Source of the DNA: Vallitalea longa
Lineage (GTDB): Bacteria; Bacillota; Clostridia; Lachnospirales; Vallitaleaceae
Length of the DNA: 64,000 nt
Direction: 5' to 3'
Assembly (NCBI RefSeq): GCF_027923465.1
Contig: NZ_BRLB01000001.1
Location: forward strand, 1,240,001 to 1,304,000
The notes under the pieces are model-generated. The model worked only from the letters and a program-made list of their open reading frames with translations. It did no database searches and was not told where the DNA came from. Below are positions 9,282 through 17,817 of the stretch, piece after piece. The translations under genes and the position numbers were made by a program. Position 1 is the first letter of the stretch. Every line of letters starts with the position of its first letter.

Positions 9282-9313
9282 ACTTCAATCTAGCTATTAA
9301 GCTAGGTTGGAGT
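9282..9313 (+). terminator. Terminator-like hairpin after proS
   Basis: ACTTCAATCTAGCT (9282-9295) pairs with AGCTAGGTTGGAGT (9300-9313), with G-U pairs allowed, around a 4-base loop. It is followed by a broken T-rich stretch, so termination is likely though the U-tract is imperfect. Confidence 0.65.
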
Positions 9314-9723
9314 ATAATTTAATTTTATATATTAATATATTTGCGTAGGTTAAAAATTACTATTTCCTCGTGTAATACAATCAAATCTATTACTTATTAA
9401 AATATAGTGTAACAATTATTGTATTAAACCAATACCATTATTAAGAATAATTTCTAAGAAATATACCATCTTAAAATAAGTTATTATCTATAAAACCAAT
9501 TATACAAATTCCACAATTTCAGTCCTTGATTTTTGTCTAATATTACTTTGGAATGCATTCTATCCCATGAAACATGTCGTTTATCAGGATTTGTTGAAAA
9601 TCAATGTTGAACTGTTATATCATACTCATGTATCAATTATTTATGGATTTATTTCTCATATATTTGGAAATCCATAAATAATTATATAAACCACAGTTAC
9701 TAATGAAAATTGGTTAACGATGA
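9314..9723. other. AT-rich intergenic region with a perfect 16-bp palindrome
   Basis: No gene is supported across about 400 bases. Near the 3' end, AATTATTTATGGATTT (9635-9650) is repeated inverted and perfectly at 9668-9683 with a 17-base loop, about 40 bases before the toxin gene. It could be an operator or an RNA hairpin in the toxin leader, or the scar of a small element. The toxin ribosome site (ATGAGGATGAG) starts at about 9724. Confidence 0.45.
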
Positions 9724-12204
9724 ATGAGGATGAGAAATTTGTATATTAATACTGACAGTTTAGAAGATGAAACTCATACTTTATCAAGTATCTGCAGTAA
9801 TATAGATGATATATACTATGATTTGAAGAACACTAAATCTGGTATTGAATATGAAGTTAGGTCCAAAGACTGTATTGAGGAACTATTCAATACTTGTATA
9901 AGAAATCTTAATGATATAGTTTATAGAATGGATTCATATATTAAGTTTATCGGTGATTCTGTTGATTCGTACCATGATGCTGAAGCCCAACTTTCTTCAT
10001 TGGCTGATATATTGAAAGAAGGATATGAAAATCCTACGCCACAAACTGGATTTACAGAAAGAACGCTAGAAGAAATGGCATATTTTTATTCAGGTGGAAA
10101 ATCTTCTAGCACAACTTTCAAATACGAAGAAGACATTGCGGATTTAAAGAAGACCATGCAAGACATGTTTAAAGATAATTCTCTTGCATATGAGGTTGAC
10201 TTTAAGAACTCCTATGGGGAATACGATAGTGATATAGACTATGATTTTGATAAAGAAGTAATGTATTTCTTGAATAATTGTGAGAGCTTTAAAAATAAAA
10301 ATACCAACCTGCAATCAACCTATGAATCACTACCTAAGATATATAGACTTATGGTATTAAAGCATTGGGTAAAGCTAATGCAGAATGATACTGATATAGA
10401 TATATCTAATGTATTACCAGATGAATATTTAGAAAATATACCTGCATTACCACTCACAGACAGTAAACTTGGTACTATAACCTCAGAAAACAAATATTCC
10501 AGTGAAGATGCTTATGACTACTTTGTTAAATACTATTATCCTAGACAAGCAATTTATCAGATGCAAAAAGGTGATTTAGAACAATTAAAAAGAACTGCTT
10601 TCCTAGAATGGGTAGAATTTGTTTATAATTCAAATGAAAAAGAATCTATAGAAGAACCAATAGAGGAATATGACTACATAAAAGATACCGTAGACCTAAA
10701 AAAGACCATGGAAGAAATGTTTAAAGGTAATACTCTTGCATATGAGGTTGATTTTAAGAGCTCCCAGGGGAAATATGATAGTGATATAGACTATGGTTTT
10801 GATAAAGAAGTAATGTATTTCTTAAATAATTGTGAGAGCTTCAAAAGTAAAAATACCAACCTACAAACAACTTATGAATCACTACCTAAGGAATATAGGC
10901 TTATGGTATTAAAGCATTGGGTAGAGTTGATGCAAAATGATATCAATATCGATATGTCTAATGTATTACCAGACGAATATTTTGATAACATACCTACATT
11001 ACCACTCACAGACAGTAAACTTGGTAATATAACTTCAGAAAACAAATATTCCAGTGAAGAAGCCTATGACTACTTTGTCAAATACTATTATCCTACACAA
11101 GCAATATATCAGATGCAAAAAGGTGATTTCGAACAATTAAAGAGAACTGCTTTCCTAGAATGGGCAAGATTAGTTTATGGTTCAAGTAAAAAAGAACAGG
11201 ACCAAGAATTTAGTGGGTCACTAATTTTGGGGATAGCTAGTTGGCCAATGAAAACAGTATATGATACAATAGAAGGGATTTATTCAGTAATTACAAACCC
11301 AAAGCAGCTAGGATCTTTTTTGATATTAGTAGCAAGTCTTCCATTTTCATCAGAAAGCAGGAAAGTGTTTGCAAGCATGATAGAGCAGACTATAGAAGAA
11401 TGGAAAGCTGCATATAATGATGCTGAACCCGCAGACAAAGGTTATATGATTGGTCAGTTGATAGGTGAAGTAATATCTATTGCAGTAGGAGCAGGTTTCG
11501 CTACAAATAAATTTACTAAATTCGTCAAAAGTGGTAATTTCAAAAAAGCTGTTCGAAGAGTTATTAAGAAAGCTAAATATAATCTTAGCAAATTAAAGAA
11601 CATGAACCCATCTAAGATTATTGACTCAATTAAAAAAATAACTAAAAAGAAAAATCATTATGAAGTTGTAATGAATAATGATGACTTAGTAACAATATCT
11701 TTTGATGAGTTAACGAATGTACAGAAAAGTAAATTTGATGGTTTAGCCGATTCATATAAGGAAAAGGATATTTTACGTGATAGGGTTAATGGTGAAGATG
11801 GTCTTGGGATTGTAAAGAGTATTAATGAGGAGATAGTTAATCTTAATCCTAATAAAATCAGATTTAGCCAGAGTTCAGTAAATGGTTCTGAAGAAATAAT
11901 TGTGAGTATGGCTAAAAATGGTTGGGTAGGTGACCCAATAGATGTTATTAGGATGTCAGATGGTGGTCTTACGACTATAGACAATACTCGTGTTGTTGCA
12001 GCTAGAGCTACTGGCATTGATGTTCAAGCAGTTGTTCATAATACTGATGACCTATTACCTGAACATTTAATTGAAAGATTCACAACAAAGAAAGGTGTGC
12101 CAACGACATGGGGTGAAGCAATAGAATTGAGGATAGGTAAACAGAAATCATCCTTTAGAACGAACAACCCATATGGCTCATTTGGAATGGAGAAGATTAA
12201 ATAA
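9724..12204 (+). CDS. Type VII-type polymorphic toxin with ParB/sulfiredoxin-like tip
   Basis: An 826-residue multidomain toxin. Order: a helical N-terminal domain of about 95 residues ending in a YHDAE motif (YxxxE, a type VII export signature); two tandem 170-residue repeats (about 140-310 and 324-490); a hydrophobic pre-toxin region (VYDTIEGIYSVI, then GQLIGEVISIAVGAGFA); a basic stretch; and from about residue 700 a new tip with IRFSQSSVNG, MAKNGWVGDPIDVIRM and DNTRVVAARATGIDV. The tip looks like a ParB/Srx-fold domain seen at polymorphic toxin ends; nuclease activity is inferred. ATG 9724 is used, but a TTG at 9739 fits the spacing of GAGG equally well. The immunity candidate follows by one base. 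Confidence 0.75.
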   Translation: MRMRNLYINTDSLEDETHTLSSICSNIDDIYYDLKNTKSGIEYEVRSKDCIEELFNTCIRNLNDIVYRMDSYIKFIGDSVDSYHDAEAQLSSLADILKEGYENPTPQTGFTERTLEEMAYFYSGGKSSSTTFKYEEDIADLKKTMQDMFKDNSLAYEVDFKNSYGEYDSDIDYDFDKEVMYFLNNCESFKNKNTNLQSTYESLPKIYRLMVLKHWVKLMQNDTDIDISNVLPDEYLENIPALPLTDSKLGTITSENKYSSEDAYDYFVKYYYPRQAIYQMQKGDLEQLKRTAFLEWVEFVYNSNEKESIEEPIEEYDYIKDTVDLKKTMEEMFKGNTLAYEVDFKSSQGKYDSDIDYGFDKEVMYFLNNCESFKSKNTNLQTTYESLPKEYRLMVLKHWVELMQNDINIDMSNVLPDEYFDNIPTLPLTDSKLGNITSENKYSSEEAYDYFVKYYYPTQAIYQMQKGDFEQLKRTAFLEWARLVYGSSKKEQDQEFSGSLILGIASWPMKTVYDTIEGIYSVITNPKQLGSFLILVASLPFSSESRKVFASMIEQTIEEWKAAYNDAEPADKGYMIGQLIGEVISIAVGAGFATNKFTKFVKSGNFKKAVRRVIKKAKYNLSKLKNMNPSKIIDSIKKITKKKNHYEVVMNNDDLVTISFDELTNVQKSKFDGLADSYKEKDILRDRVNGEDGLGIVKSINEEIVNLNPNKIRFSQSSVNGSEEIIVSMAKNGWVGDPIDVIRMSDGGLTTIDNTRVVAARATGIDVQAVVHNTDDLLPEHLIERFTTKKGVPTTWGEAIELRIGKQKSSFRTNNPYGSFGMEKIK
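10141..11196 (+). repeat. Two tandem copies of a 170-residue domain in the toxin
   Basis: Copy one starts at 10141 and copy two at 10693. Each encodes DLKKTMxxMF, LAYEVDFK, YDSDIDY, MYFLNNCESF, LMVLKHWV, NVLPDEY, LPLTDSKLG and LKRTAFLEW in the same order, with most residues identical. A single, more divergent copy is in the TNT toxin (36807-38972). Probably a stalk or linker module; no enzymatic motif is seen. Confidence 0.9.
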
Positions 12205-12205
12205 A

Positions 12206-12559
12206 ATGGCAACTAAAATACCAAACGAATTTATTGAAAAAGGATTTGAATATCCAGAAGCATATACCAAAATCATTGAGTTAAATCTAACTGATTTTGA
12301 TTTTTGGTATATTATGAGTGAAGAACAAGCCTTAAAAAGACTAACTGGTTTACGACAAAGATATCCTGAAAGATATTTAGTGCCGTTTGCTAGAAGAGAT
12401 GACAATGATGATATTGCCTGTTTTGACTTAAGTGAGCCTGATAAGGTTCAAATAATTCATGATTTTGCATCAAGTGGCTTTGAACAAAGAAGAACTTATA
12501 AAGATTTATGGGAATGGCTAAAAGATGCAGTTAATGAACTTATTGAGAATAACAGATAA
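12206..12559 (+). CDS. SUKH (SMI1/KNR4)-like immunity protein candidate
   Basis: A 117-residue protein starting one base after the toxin stop (ATG 12206). The frame is open from 12173, but the earlier start would overlap the toxin and lacks a ribosome site, so MATKIPNEF is taken as the N-terminus. Seen: YLVPFARRDDNDDIACFDL, then IIHDFASSGFEQR and a C-terminal DLWEWLKDAVNELI helix, a pattern common in SUKH-type immunity proteins. Its job would be to bind and neutralise the ParB-like tip of the upstream toxin in the cytoplasm. Family assignment is from motif memory; pairing is inferred from position. Confidence 0.7.
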   Translation: MATKIPNEFIEKGFEYPEAYTKIIELNLTDFDFWYIMSEEQALKRLTGLRQRYPERYLVPFARRDDNDDIACFDLSEPDKVQIIHDFASSGFEQRRTYKDLWEWLKDAVNELIENNR

Positions 12560-13115
12560 TAATACTGAGGTGATAACTATTAACTATCAAGAGTTAAGTA
12601 AAGAAGTGTCTTATGCGCTAAGACATGCTCCTTCTGAGTATGGCTTGATATTAGATGAAAATGGATGGGTGGATGTTCAAGGATTTCTTGAAGCATTAAG
12701 GAAGAAAAATAAATGGACATTGGTTAAACTAGATGACTTAATTTGTATGATAGAAGCATCTGATAAGAAGCGTCATGAAATTGTTAACAACAAGATTAGA
12801 GCTTTATATGGTCATTCAATAGTTTCACAGATTAAAAAAGAGATAGCTGAACCGCCAGAATATTTGTATCATGGAACAGCTAGGAGGTTTATTAAGTCTA
12901 TTAAAGAAAAGGGGTTGCTGTCTCAAGAAAGGCAATATGTCCATTTATCAGTAGATGAAGAAACTGCTTACGAAGTTGGCAAGAGAAGAGATCAAAAACC
13001 TGTCATTTTGCGAATTAGAGCTAAACTTGCTTTTGTGAATGGTGTTTCCTTTTATAAGGGGAATGACAAGATCTGGCTATCTGATTCAATAAAGAGTGAC
13101 TTCATCGAATTTTAA
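12525..13115 (+). CDS. kptA: RNA 2'-phosphotransferase, Tpt1/KptA family
   Basis: Removes an internal RNA 2'-phosphate using NAD, giving ADP-ribose 1''-2''-cyclic phosphate. Seen: LSKEVSYALRHAP at the N-terminus (the LRH arginine-histidine), ENGWVDVQGFLEALR winged-helix part, KKRHEI, YHGTARRFIKSI, YVHLSVDEETAYEVGKRR and VILRIRAK, in the family order and about the family length (180-200 aa). The coordinates use ATG 12525, but GAGGTG at 12567-12572 would better serve GTG 12570 or a rare ATT at 12579 just before the conserved region. It overlaps the immunity gene by 35 bases if ATG is used. Bacterial KptA often lacks a known substrate; here it sits in a toxin cassette. Confidence 0.88.
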   Translation: MQLMNLLRITDNNTEVITINYQELSKEVSYALRHAPSEYGLILDENGWVDVQGFLEALRKKNKWTLVKLDDLICMIEASDKKRHEIVNNKIRALYGHSIVSQIKKEIAEPPEYLYHGTARRFIKSIKEKGLLSQERQYVHLSVDEETAYEVGKRRDQKPVILRIRAKLAFVNGVSFYKGNDKIWLSDSIKSDFIEF

Positions 13116-13568
13116 GTAAGAAGTTGAAACGGTTAAAATTAAAGAGAACAGCTTTCAATAGAAGGCATAACCTATATTAACAAATATAATTTAACATTTG
13201 AAGATATTAAGTTTAAGAAAGGTAATATTGTTACTGGTTTTGGATTTACAGGCGTTACTAATGCCTGAATATTTTTGTATTATAAAGAGATTCTCAAAAG
13301 CTGATTTAGGAGTGCTTGTGTGAATAAAACTAAAACAGAACTTATTATCAAAAAAGGAAGAATTAAAGTACTACAACCTATATAATACTAGGGAGTATAC
13401 CCTAATGAAGTTAGCATATCTAAGAAAAATAACTATTGGGTTATATTCATATTAGATAAAAGAATATAAAGAAAATATGATAATGAAAGCGATGTTCTGC
13501 ATCACTTTATTAAACACTTAAGAGCAGATAAGCTTTTAAGTAGTTTGTAATATTATTAACTTTCTGAG
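13116..13568 (+). other. Decayed cassette remains, no intact gene
   Basis: Short open stretches with stops between them. One (about 13160-13269) reads GITYINKYNLTFEDIKFKKG and ends FTGVTNA. Another near 13470-13550 reads YDNESDVLHHFIKHLR and ends KLLSSL. They look like ends of former small genes, possibly immunity genes of lost toxin tips, but I cannot name them. A terminator follows. Confidence 0.4.
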
Positions 13569-13596
13569 ATGATGGATTAATTTCCATCATTTTTTT
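13569..13596 (+). terminator. Intrinsic terminator in the toxin island
   Basis: ATGATGGA (13569-13576) pairs with TCCATCAT (13583-13590) around a 6-base loop, followed directly by a run of T. It would end transcription from the toxin-immunity-KptA unit or from the lost genes just upstream. Confidence 0.75.
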
Positions 13597-13617
13597 CTTG
13601 TAATTAGTATAAGAAAT

Positions 13618-13695
13618 GTAAAGAAGAATGAGGCAATTGACCATATTCATATATCAAAAAAAGATATTATACGTGATAGGACTTATGGATTCTAG
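13618..13695 (+). pseudogene. Scrap of another toxin's pre-tip region
   Basis: In the frame ending with TAG at 13693 the sequence reads NEAIDHIHISKKDIIRDRTYGF. The last part matches KEKDILRDRVNGEDGLG and GKDIIHDRVNGEEGLG at the tip boundaries of the two larger toxins. It is therefore the leftover end of a third copy's conserved region, cut immediately before the second copy begins at about 13707. Confidence 0.6.
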
Positions 13696-13707
13696 GTAGT
13701 TATACTA

Positions 13708-14757
13708 AAGACCATGCAAGACATGTTTAAAGATAATTCTCTTGCATATGAAGTTGACTTTAAGAACTCCCATGGGGAATATGATAGTGATATAGACTAT
13801 GATTTTGATAAAGAAGTAATGTATTTCTTAAATAATTGTGAGAACTTTAAAAATAAGAATACCAACCTGCAATCAACCTACGAATCACTACCTAAGATAT
13901 ATAGACTTATGGTATTGAAGCATTGGGTAAAGCTAATGCAGAATGATACTGATATAGATATATCTAATGTATTACCAGATGAATATTTAGAAAATATACC
14001 TGCATTACCACTCACAGACAGTAAACTTGGCACTATAACCTCAGAAAACAAATATTCCAGTGAAGATGCTTATGACTACTTTGTCAAATACTATTATCCT
14101 AGACAAGCAATTTATCAGATGAAAAAAGGTGATTTAGAACAATTAAAAAGAACTGCTTTCCTAGAATGGGTAGAATTTGTTTATAATTCAAATGAAAAAG
14201 AATCTATAGAAGAACCAATAGAGGAATATGAATACATAGAAGATACCGTAGACCTAAAAAAGACCATGGAAGAAATGTTTAAAGGTAATACTCTTGCATA
14301 TGAGGTTGATTTTAAGAACTCCCAGGGGAAATATGATAGTGATATAGACTATGGTTTTGTTAAAAAAGTAATGTATTTCTTAAATAATTGTGAGAGCTTC
14401 AAAAGTAAAAATACCAACCTACAAACAACTTATGAATCACTACCGAAGGAATATAGGCTTATGGTATTGAAGCATTGGGTAGAATTGATGCAAAATGATA
14501 TCAATATCGATATGTCTAATGTATTACCAGACGAATATTTTGATAACATACCTACATTACCACTCACAGACAGTAAACTTGGTAATATAACTTCAGAAAA
14601 CAAATATGCCAGTGAAGAACACTATGACTACTTTGTTAAATACTATTACCCTACACAAGCAATATATCAAAAGCAAAAAGGTGACTTTGAACAATTAAAG
14701 AGAACAGCTTTCCTAGAATAGGCAAGATTTGTTTATGGTTCAAGCAAAAAAGAACAG
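13708..14757 (+). repeat. Two tandem 170-residue domain copies in the orphan toxin
   Basis: Same tandem pair as at 10141-11196, beginning about 13708 and 14251. With the first toxin, four copies lie within 5 kb, giving ample homology for recombination that could swap tips between the two genes. Confidence 0.88.
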
Positions 14758-15903
14758 GACCAAGAATTTAGAGGGGGAGTAATTTGGGGTTTAGTAAGTT
14801 GGCCACTGAAAACAGTATATGATACAATAGAAGGGGTTTATTCAATAATTACAAATCCAAAGCAACTAGGATCTTTTTTGACATTAGTAGGAAGTCTTCC
14901 TTTTTCATCAAAGAACAGGGAAGTATTTGCAAGCATGATAGAGCAAACTATAGAAGAATGGAAAGCTGCATATAATGATGCTGAACCTGAAGACAAAGGG
15001 TTCATGATTGGACAATTGATTGGTGAAGCAATTTCTGTTGCAGTAGGAGCAGGTTGCGCTACAAATAAATTTGCTAAATTTGTCAAAAGTGGTAATTTCA
15101 AAAAAGCTGTTGGAAGAGTTATTAAGAAAGCTAAATATAATCTTAGCAAATTAAAGAACATGAACCCATCTAAGATTATTGACTCAATTAAAAAAATAAC
15201 TAGAAAGAAAAATCATTATGAAGTTGTAATGAATAATGATGACTTAGTAACAATATCTTTTGATGAATTAACGAATGTACAGAAGAGCAAATTTGATGGT
15301 TTAGCCGATTCATATAAGGGTAAGGATATTATACATGATAGGGTTAATGGTGAAGAGGGGCTTGGGGTTGTAGATGATATTGAGAATACTGGTAATTTTA
15401 TTTATAAGAATAATCCACTAGATAACCCTAAAGCAACGAAGGATATTTTGAAAAATGATAAAGCTGTGTATGGTTTCACTCCCGACCCTAATTCAGATAG
15501 TATTGGTGGCTTTTCAGATTTGATTGACTGGACTGACCCAGAACAAGTTGCTGGGAAAAGAGCTGAAAGGATAAAATATCATCAAAAGAATGATAATATT
15601 TTTAACAGAATCAAGGAAATGAAAAACCAAGGTGCAACAACCGAAGAGATAGCAACGGAAGCTGTAAATATGAGAAATCAGAATCGTTTAGATTCGTATG
15701 TAGATAACCCACAAGGTTTAAGTGCAGCAATGGAACATAACATCAATGTATATGGTAATACTAATGGAGCTACACCAGAGTTCCTATTTAAAAAATATGG
15801 TTCATGGGATACAGTGTTGCAAAAGACAATTAGTGCTAACCCAGGAATGGATGCTTGTTTAGGTTTATATGATGACTACTATTATCTTTATAGTATTAAC
15901 TAA
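13714..15903 (+). pseudogene. Head-less second toxin copy, split by one TGG-to-TAG change
   Basis: Near-identical to residues about 143-700 of the first toxin, beginning abruptly at KTMQDMF without the N-terminal secretion domain. In the first toxin the second repeat ends LEWARLVYGSS; here it reads LE, stop (TAG 14719-14721), ARFVYGSS in the same frame, so one base change cuts the frame into 13714-14721 and 14878-15903. Past the conserved pre-toxin region the tip differs: YGFTPDPNSDSIGGF, DWTDPEQVAGKRAERI, TTEEIATEAVNMRNQNRL, FLFKKYGSWDTVL and NPGMDACLGLYDDYY. I have a sense of this tip recurring at RHS and contact-toxin ends but cannot name its activity. Best read as an orphan tip reservoir, expressed only after recombination with a full-length copy. 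Confidence 0.8.
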
Positions 15904-15924
15904 AAAAGAAAGAAGGATTATAAA

Positions 15925-16182
15925 ATGTCAAACAGAATAGTTAATATTGAATATTCAAAAATTGAAAATGATAAAGTTTTGGTTCTAATTTATGTTGATG
16001 GAAAAAATGTAAGTTCAACTTTTGCATTATATGAATTTGTTAACGAGATGGAGTTTTTGGGAATTAAATCAAAGTTTCAAAAAGTGAATTCAAGAGTAGG
16101 ATTTATTTTTGAGGATGATATTGATAAAACTGTATTAGAAAATGAGATTAAGCGTTTTGCTAAACAATTTGATATTACATAG
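15925..16182 (+). CDS. Small candidate immunity protein for the orphan tip
   Basis: An 85-residue soluble, acidic protein (MSNRIVNIEYSKIEND at its start, GFIFEDDIDKTVLENEI near its end) with alternating strand and helix propensity. AAAGAAGGAT precedes the ATG. It starts 21 bases after the tip's stop codon and is the only gene between that tip and the IS256 element, the normal place for a cognate immunity gene. No family is recognised; function is inferred only from position. Confidence 0.55.
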   Translation: MSNRIVNIEYSKIENDKVLVLIYVDGKNVSSTFALYEFVNEMEFLGIKSKFQKVNSRVGFIFEDDIDKTVLENEIKRFAKQFDIT

Positions 16183-16356
16183 AATATCTACGCTAATCTG
16201 TTACCTAGTACCAATGAATTAAAACTATGATTACACATAGGGATAACCCTTGTAATATATGTGAGAAATCATTAACTAAACTCTTTACATGATGGGCAAT
16301 TAATATATTTTATTTCATTTTTGGGTCCCATCAGCACTTACTCAATGCATGTAAAA

Positions 16357-16401
16357 TTTACGAAGTAAAGGTGGAGATTTATACTACCTTTACTTCGTAA
16401 A
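16357..16401. repeat. Perfect 16-bp inverted repeat inside the IS256 left end
   Basis: TTTACGAAGTAAAGGT (16357-16372) is followed after 13 bases by its exact reverse complement (16386-16401). It lies just downstream of the transposase stop and may act as the IS transcription terminator. The TTTACGAAGT core reappears in the long palindrome at 41042-41112. Confidence 0.7.
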
Positions 16402-16413
16402 AGTGAACGGTAG

Positions 16414-17637
16414 TCAGCCAATATAAGGTGTTATACGTTCATTATATAAAATGGTTAATTGATTGAGTATTTTATCCCAACCTCGATACCTTTGTGTCCA
16501 TTTTTTGGTAGCTTTATCTGTAGCTAAAAAAAGCATTTTTTGTAAGGATGTATCTGTTGGAAAAATACATTTGCTCTTTGTTACTTTACGATATTGCCTA
16601 TTAAGATTTTCAATAACATTTGATGTATACATAATACGCCTGATGTCATCTGGGAATTTAAAAAATGTACACAATACATCCCAATTTTTTCGCCAACTCG
16701 TTAACGCATGAGGGTACTTAGATCCCCATTTATCTTCTAATTCATCAAGCTTTAATAAAGCTAAATCTTCTGATGAAGCACGATAAACCTCTTTGAAATC
16801 TCTTGTAAATTCTTTGTAATCTTTATAGGATACAAACTTAAATGAGTTTCTTAATTGATGTATGATGCAACGCTGTATTTCTGCTTGTGGATAAACTGTT
16901 TGGATAGCTTCTTTTATACCAGAAAGCCCATCTACAGAGAAGATAAGGACATCTTTAACTCCTCGTGAAGATAATTGATTAAGAATGTTTAACCAGAATT
17001 TAGAGCTCTCGTTTTCCCCTATCCAGATACCTAATACATCCTTCATACCATCTAGGTTAACACCAATGATCACATAAGCTGCTCGATTGATAACGCGTCC
17101 TTCAGTTCTTACTTTAAAGTGAATTGCATCCATAAAAACAAAAGGATATATAGGTTCTAAGGGTCTTCCTTGCCATTCTTTAATTGTTGGTATTAGTTTA
17201 TCCGTTATTCTACTTACCATATCTGCCGAAACATTTATTCCATACAGTTCATTCATCTGTTCATGAATATCTCTTGTGGACATACCACGAGCATAAAGAC
17301 TTATGATTTGTTTCTCAATATCTGAAATATCTTTTTTTCTTTTGGGAACAATCTTAGGTTCAAAATCAGCATTTCGGTCTCTAGGCACATCAATATCAAT
17401 TTCACCTAGAGAAGAACGAACTTTCTTTTGAGAATAACCATTTCGATAGTTGGATTTAGGTTGGTCATGATCGTAACGTTCGTAGCCTAGAGTTTCGTCC
17501 ATCTCATTTTCAAGCATTTCTTGAATAACATCCTTAAACATATTTTTTAGAGCACCCATAATATCTTGTGGAGTTTTGATGTCATTGTTTTCAATTATTG
17601 ATTGTGCTTGTTCTTTAGTAATAAGATTATTTGCCAT
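16414..17637 (-). CDS. IS256-family (Mutator) transposase
   Basis: A 407-residue DDE transposase. Seen: ALKNMFKDVIQEMLENEMDE and LGYERYDHDQPKSNYRNG at the N-terminus, SLGEIDIDVPRDRN, KRKKDISDIEKQIISLYARG, FVFMDAIHFKVR (first acidic residue), VLIFSVDGLSGIKEAI (second), CIIHQLRNS and the C-terminal MYTSNVIENLNRQYRKVTK with the third acidic residue. All parts and the usual length are present, so it is probably active. ATG 17637 follows AAGGAGA. Confidence 0.95.
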   Translation of the reverse strand: MANNLITKEQAQSIIENNDIKTPQDIMGALKNMFKDVIQEMLENEMDETLGYERYDHDQPKSNYRNGYSQKKVRSSLGEIDIDVPRDRNADFEPKIVPKRKKDISDIEKQIISLYARGMSTRDIHEQMNELYGINVSADMVSRITDKLIPTIKEWQGRPLEPIYPFVFMDAIHFKVRTEGRVINRAAYVIIGVNLDGMKDVLGIWIGENESSKFWLNILNQLSSRGVKDVLIFSVDGLSGIKEAIQTVYPQAEIQRCIIHQLRNSFKFVSYKDYKEFTRDFKEVYRASSEDLALLKLDELEDKWGSKYPHALTSWRKNWDVLCTFFKFPDDIRRIMYTSNVIENLNRQYRKVTKSKCIFPTDTSLQKMLFLATDKATKKWTQRYRGWDKILNQLTILYNERITPYIG

Positions 17638-17768
17638 AATAAAATCTCCTTCCTGGCATTTTTATTTAGATTTTAGCCAGGTTGGAGATATTTTACACAC
17701 TTTTTAGGACATTCTCAAATGAAGAATTAATTACATATTTTCTTTAACTCCATGATTTTTTTGTTATG

Positions 17769-17796
17769 ACTGGGTGGGGATTAAAACCTACCCAGT
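17769..17796. repeat. Hairpin downstream of the 17.8-kb lipoprotein gene
   Basis: ACTGGGTGGG (17769-17778) pairs with CCTACCCAGT (17787-17796) with one G-U. It lies 22 bases past the minus-strand stop at 17818. No U-tract follows on that strand, so it may slow decay rather than terminate. Confidence 0.5.
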
Positions 17797-17817
17797 GCAT
17801 AATAAGATATTTTCTAA

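Larger units (their letters stand above)
16350..17700 (-). mobile_element. IS256-family insertion sequence
   Basis: Contains one intact Mutator-type transposase gene. The right end (about 17690-17705) reads outward as GTGTGTAAAATATCTCC on the minus strand and the left end starts near TGTAAAAT (16350-16357), a degenerate terminal inverted repeat in the style of IS256. Exact ends and an 8-9 base target duplication could not be settled by eye. It closes the toxin island on the right. Confidence 0.7.

Noticed and set aside
13714-14721. A complete shorter toxin or stalk protein
   Set aside because: The frame continues after a single TAG in a place where the sister gene has TGG, and it has no ribosome site at the ATG or export head, so it is treated as part of a broken gene.
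10141-14757. CRISPR or tandem-repeat array
   Set aside because: The long repeats are coding, about 550 bp apart and encode the same protein domain; no short repeat-spacer pattern exists in the window.
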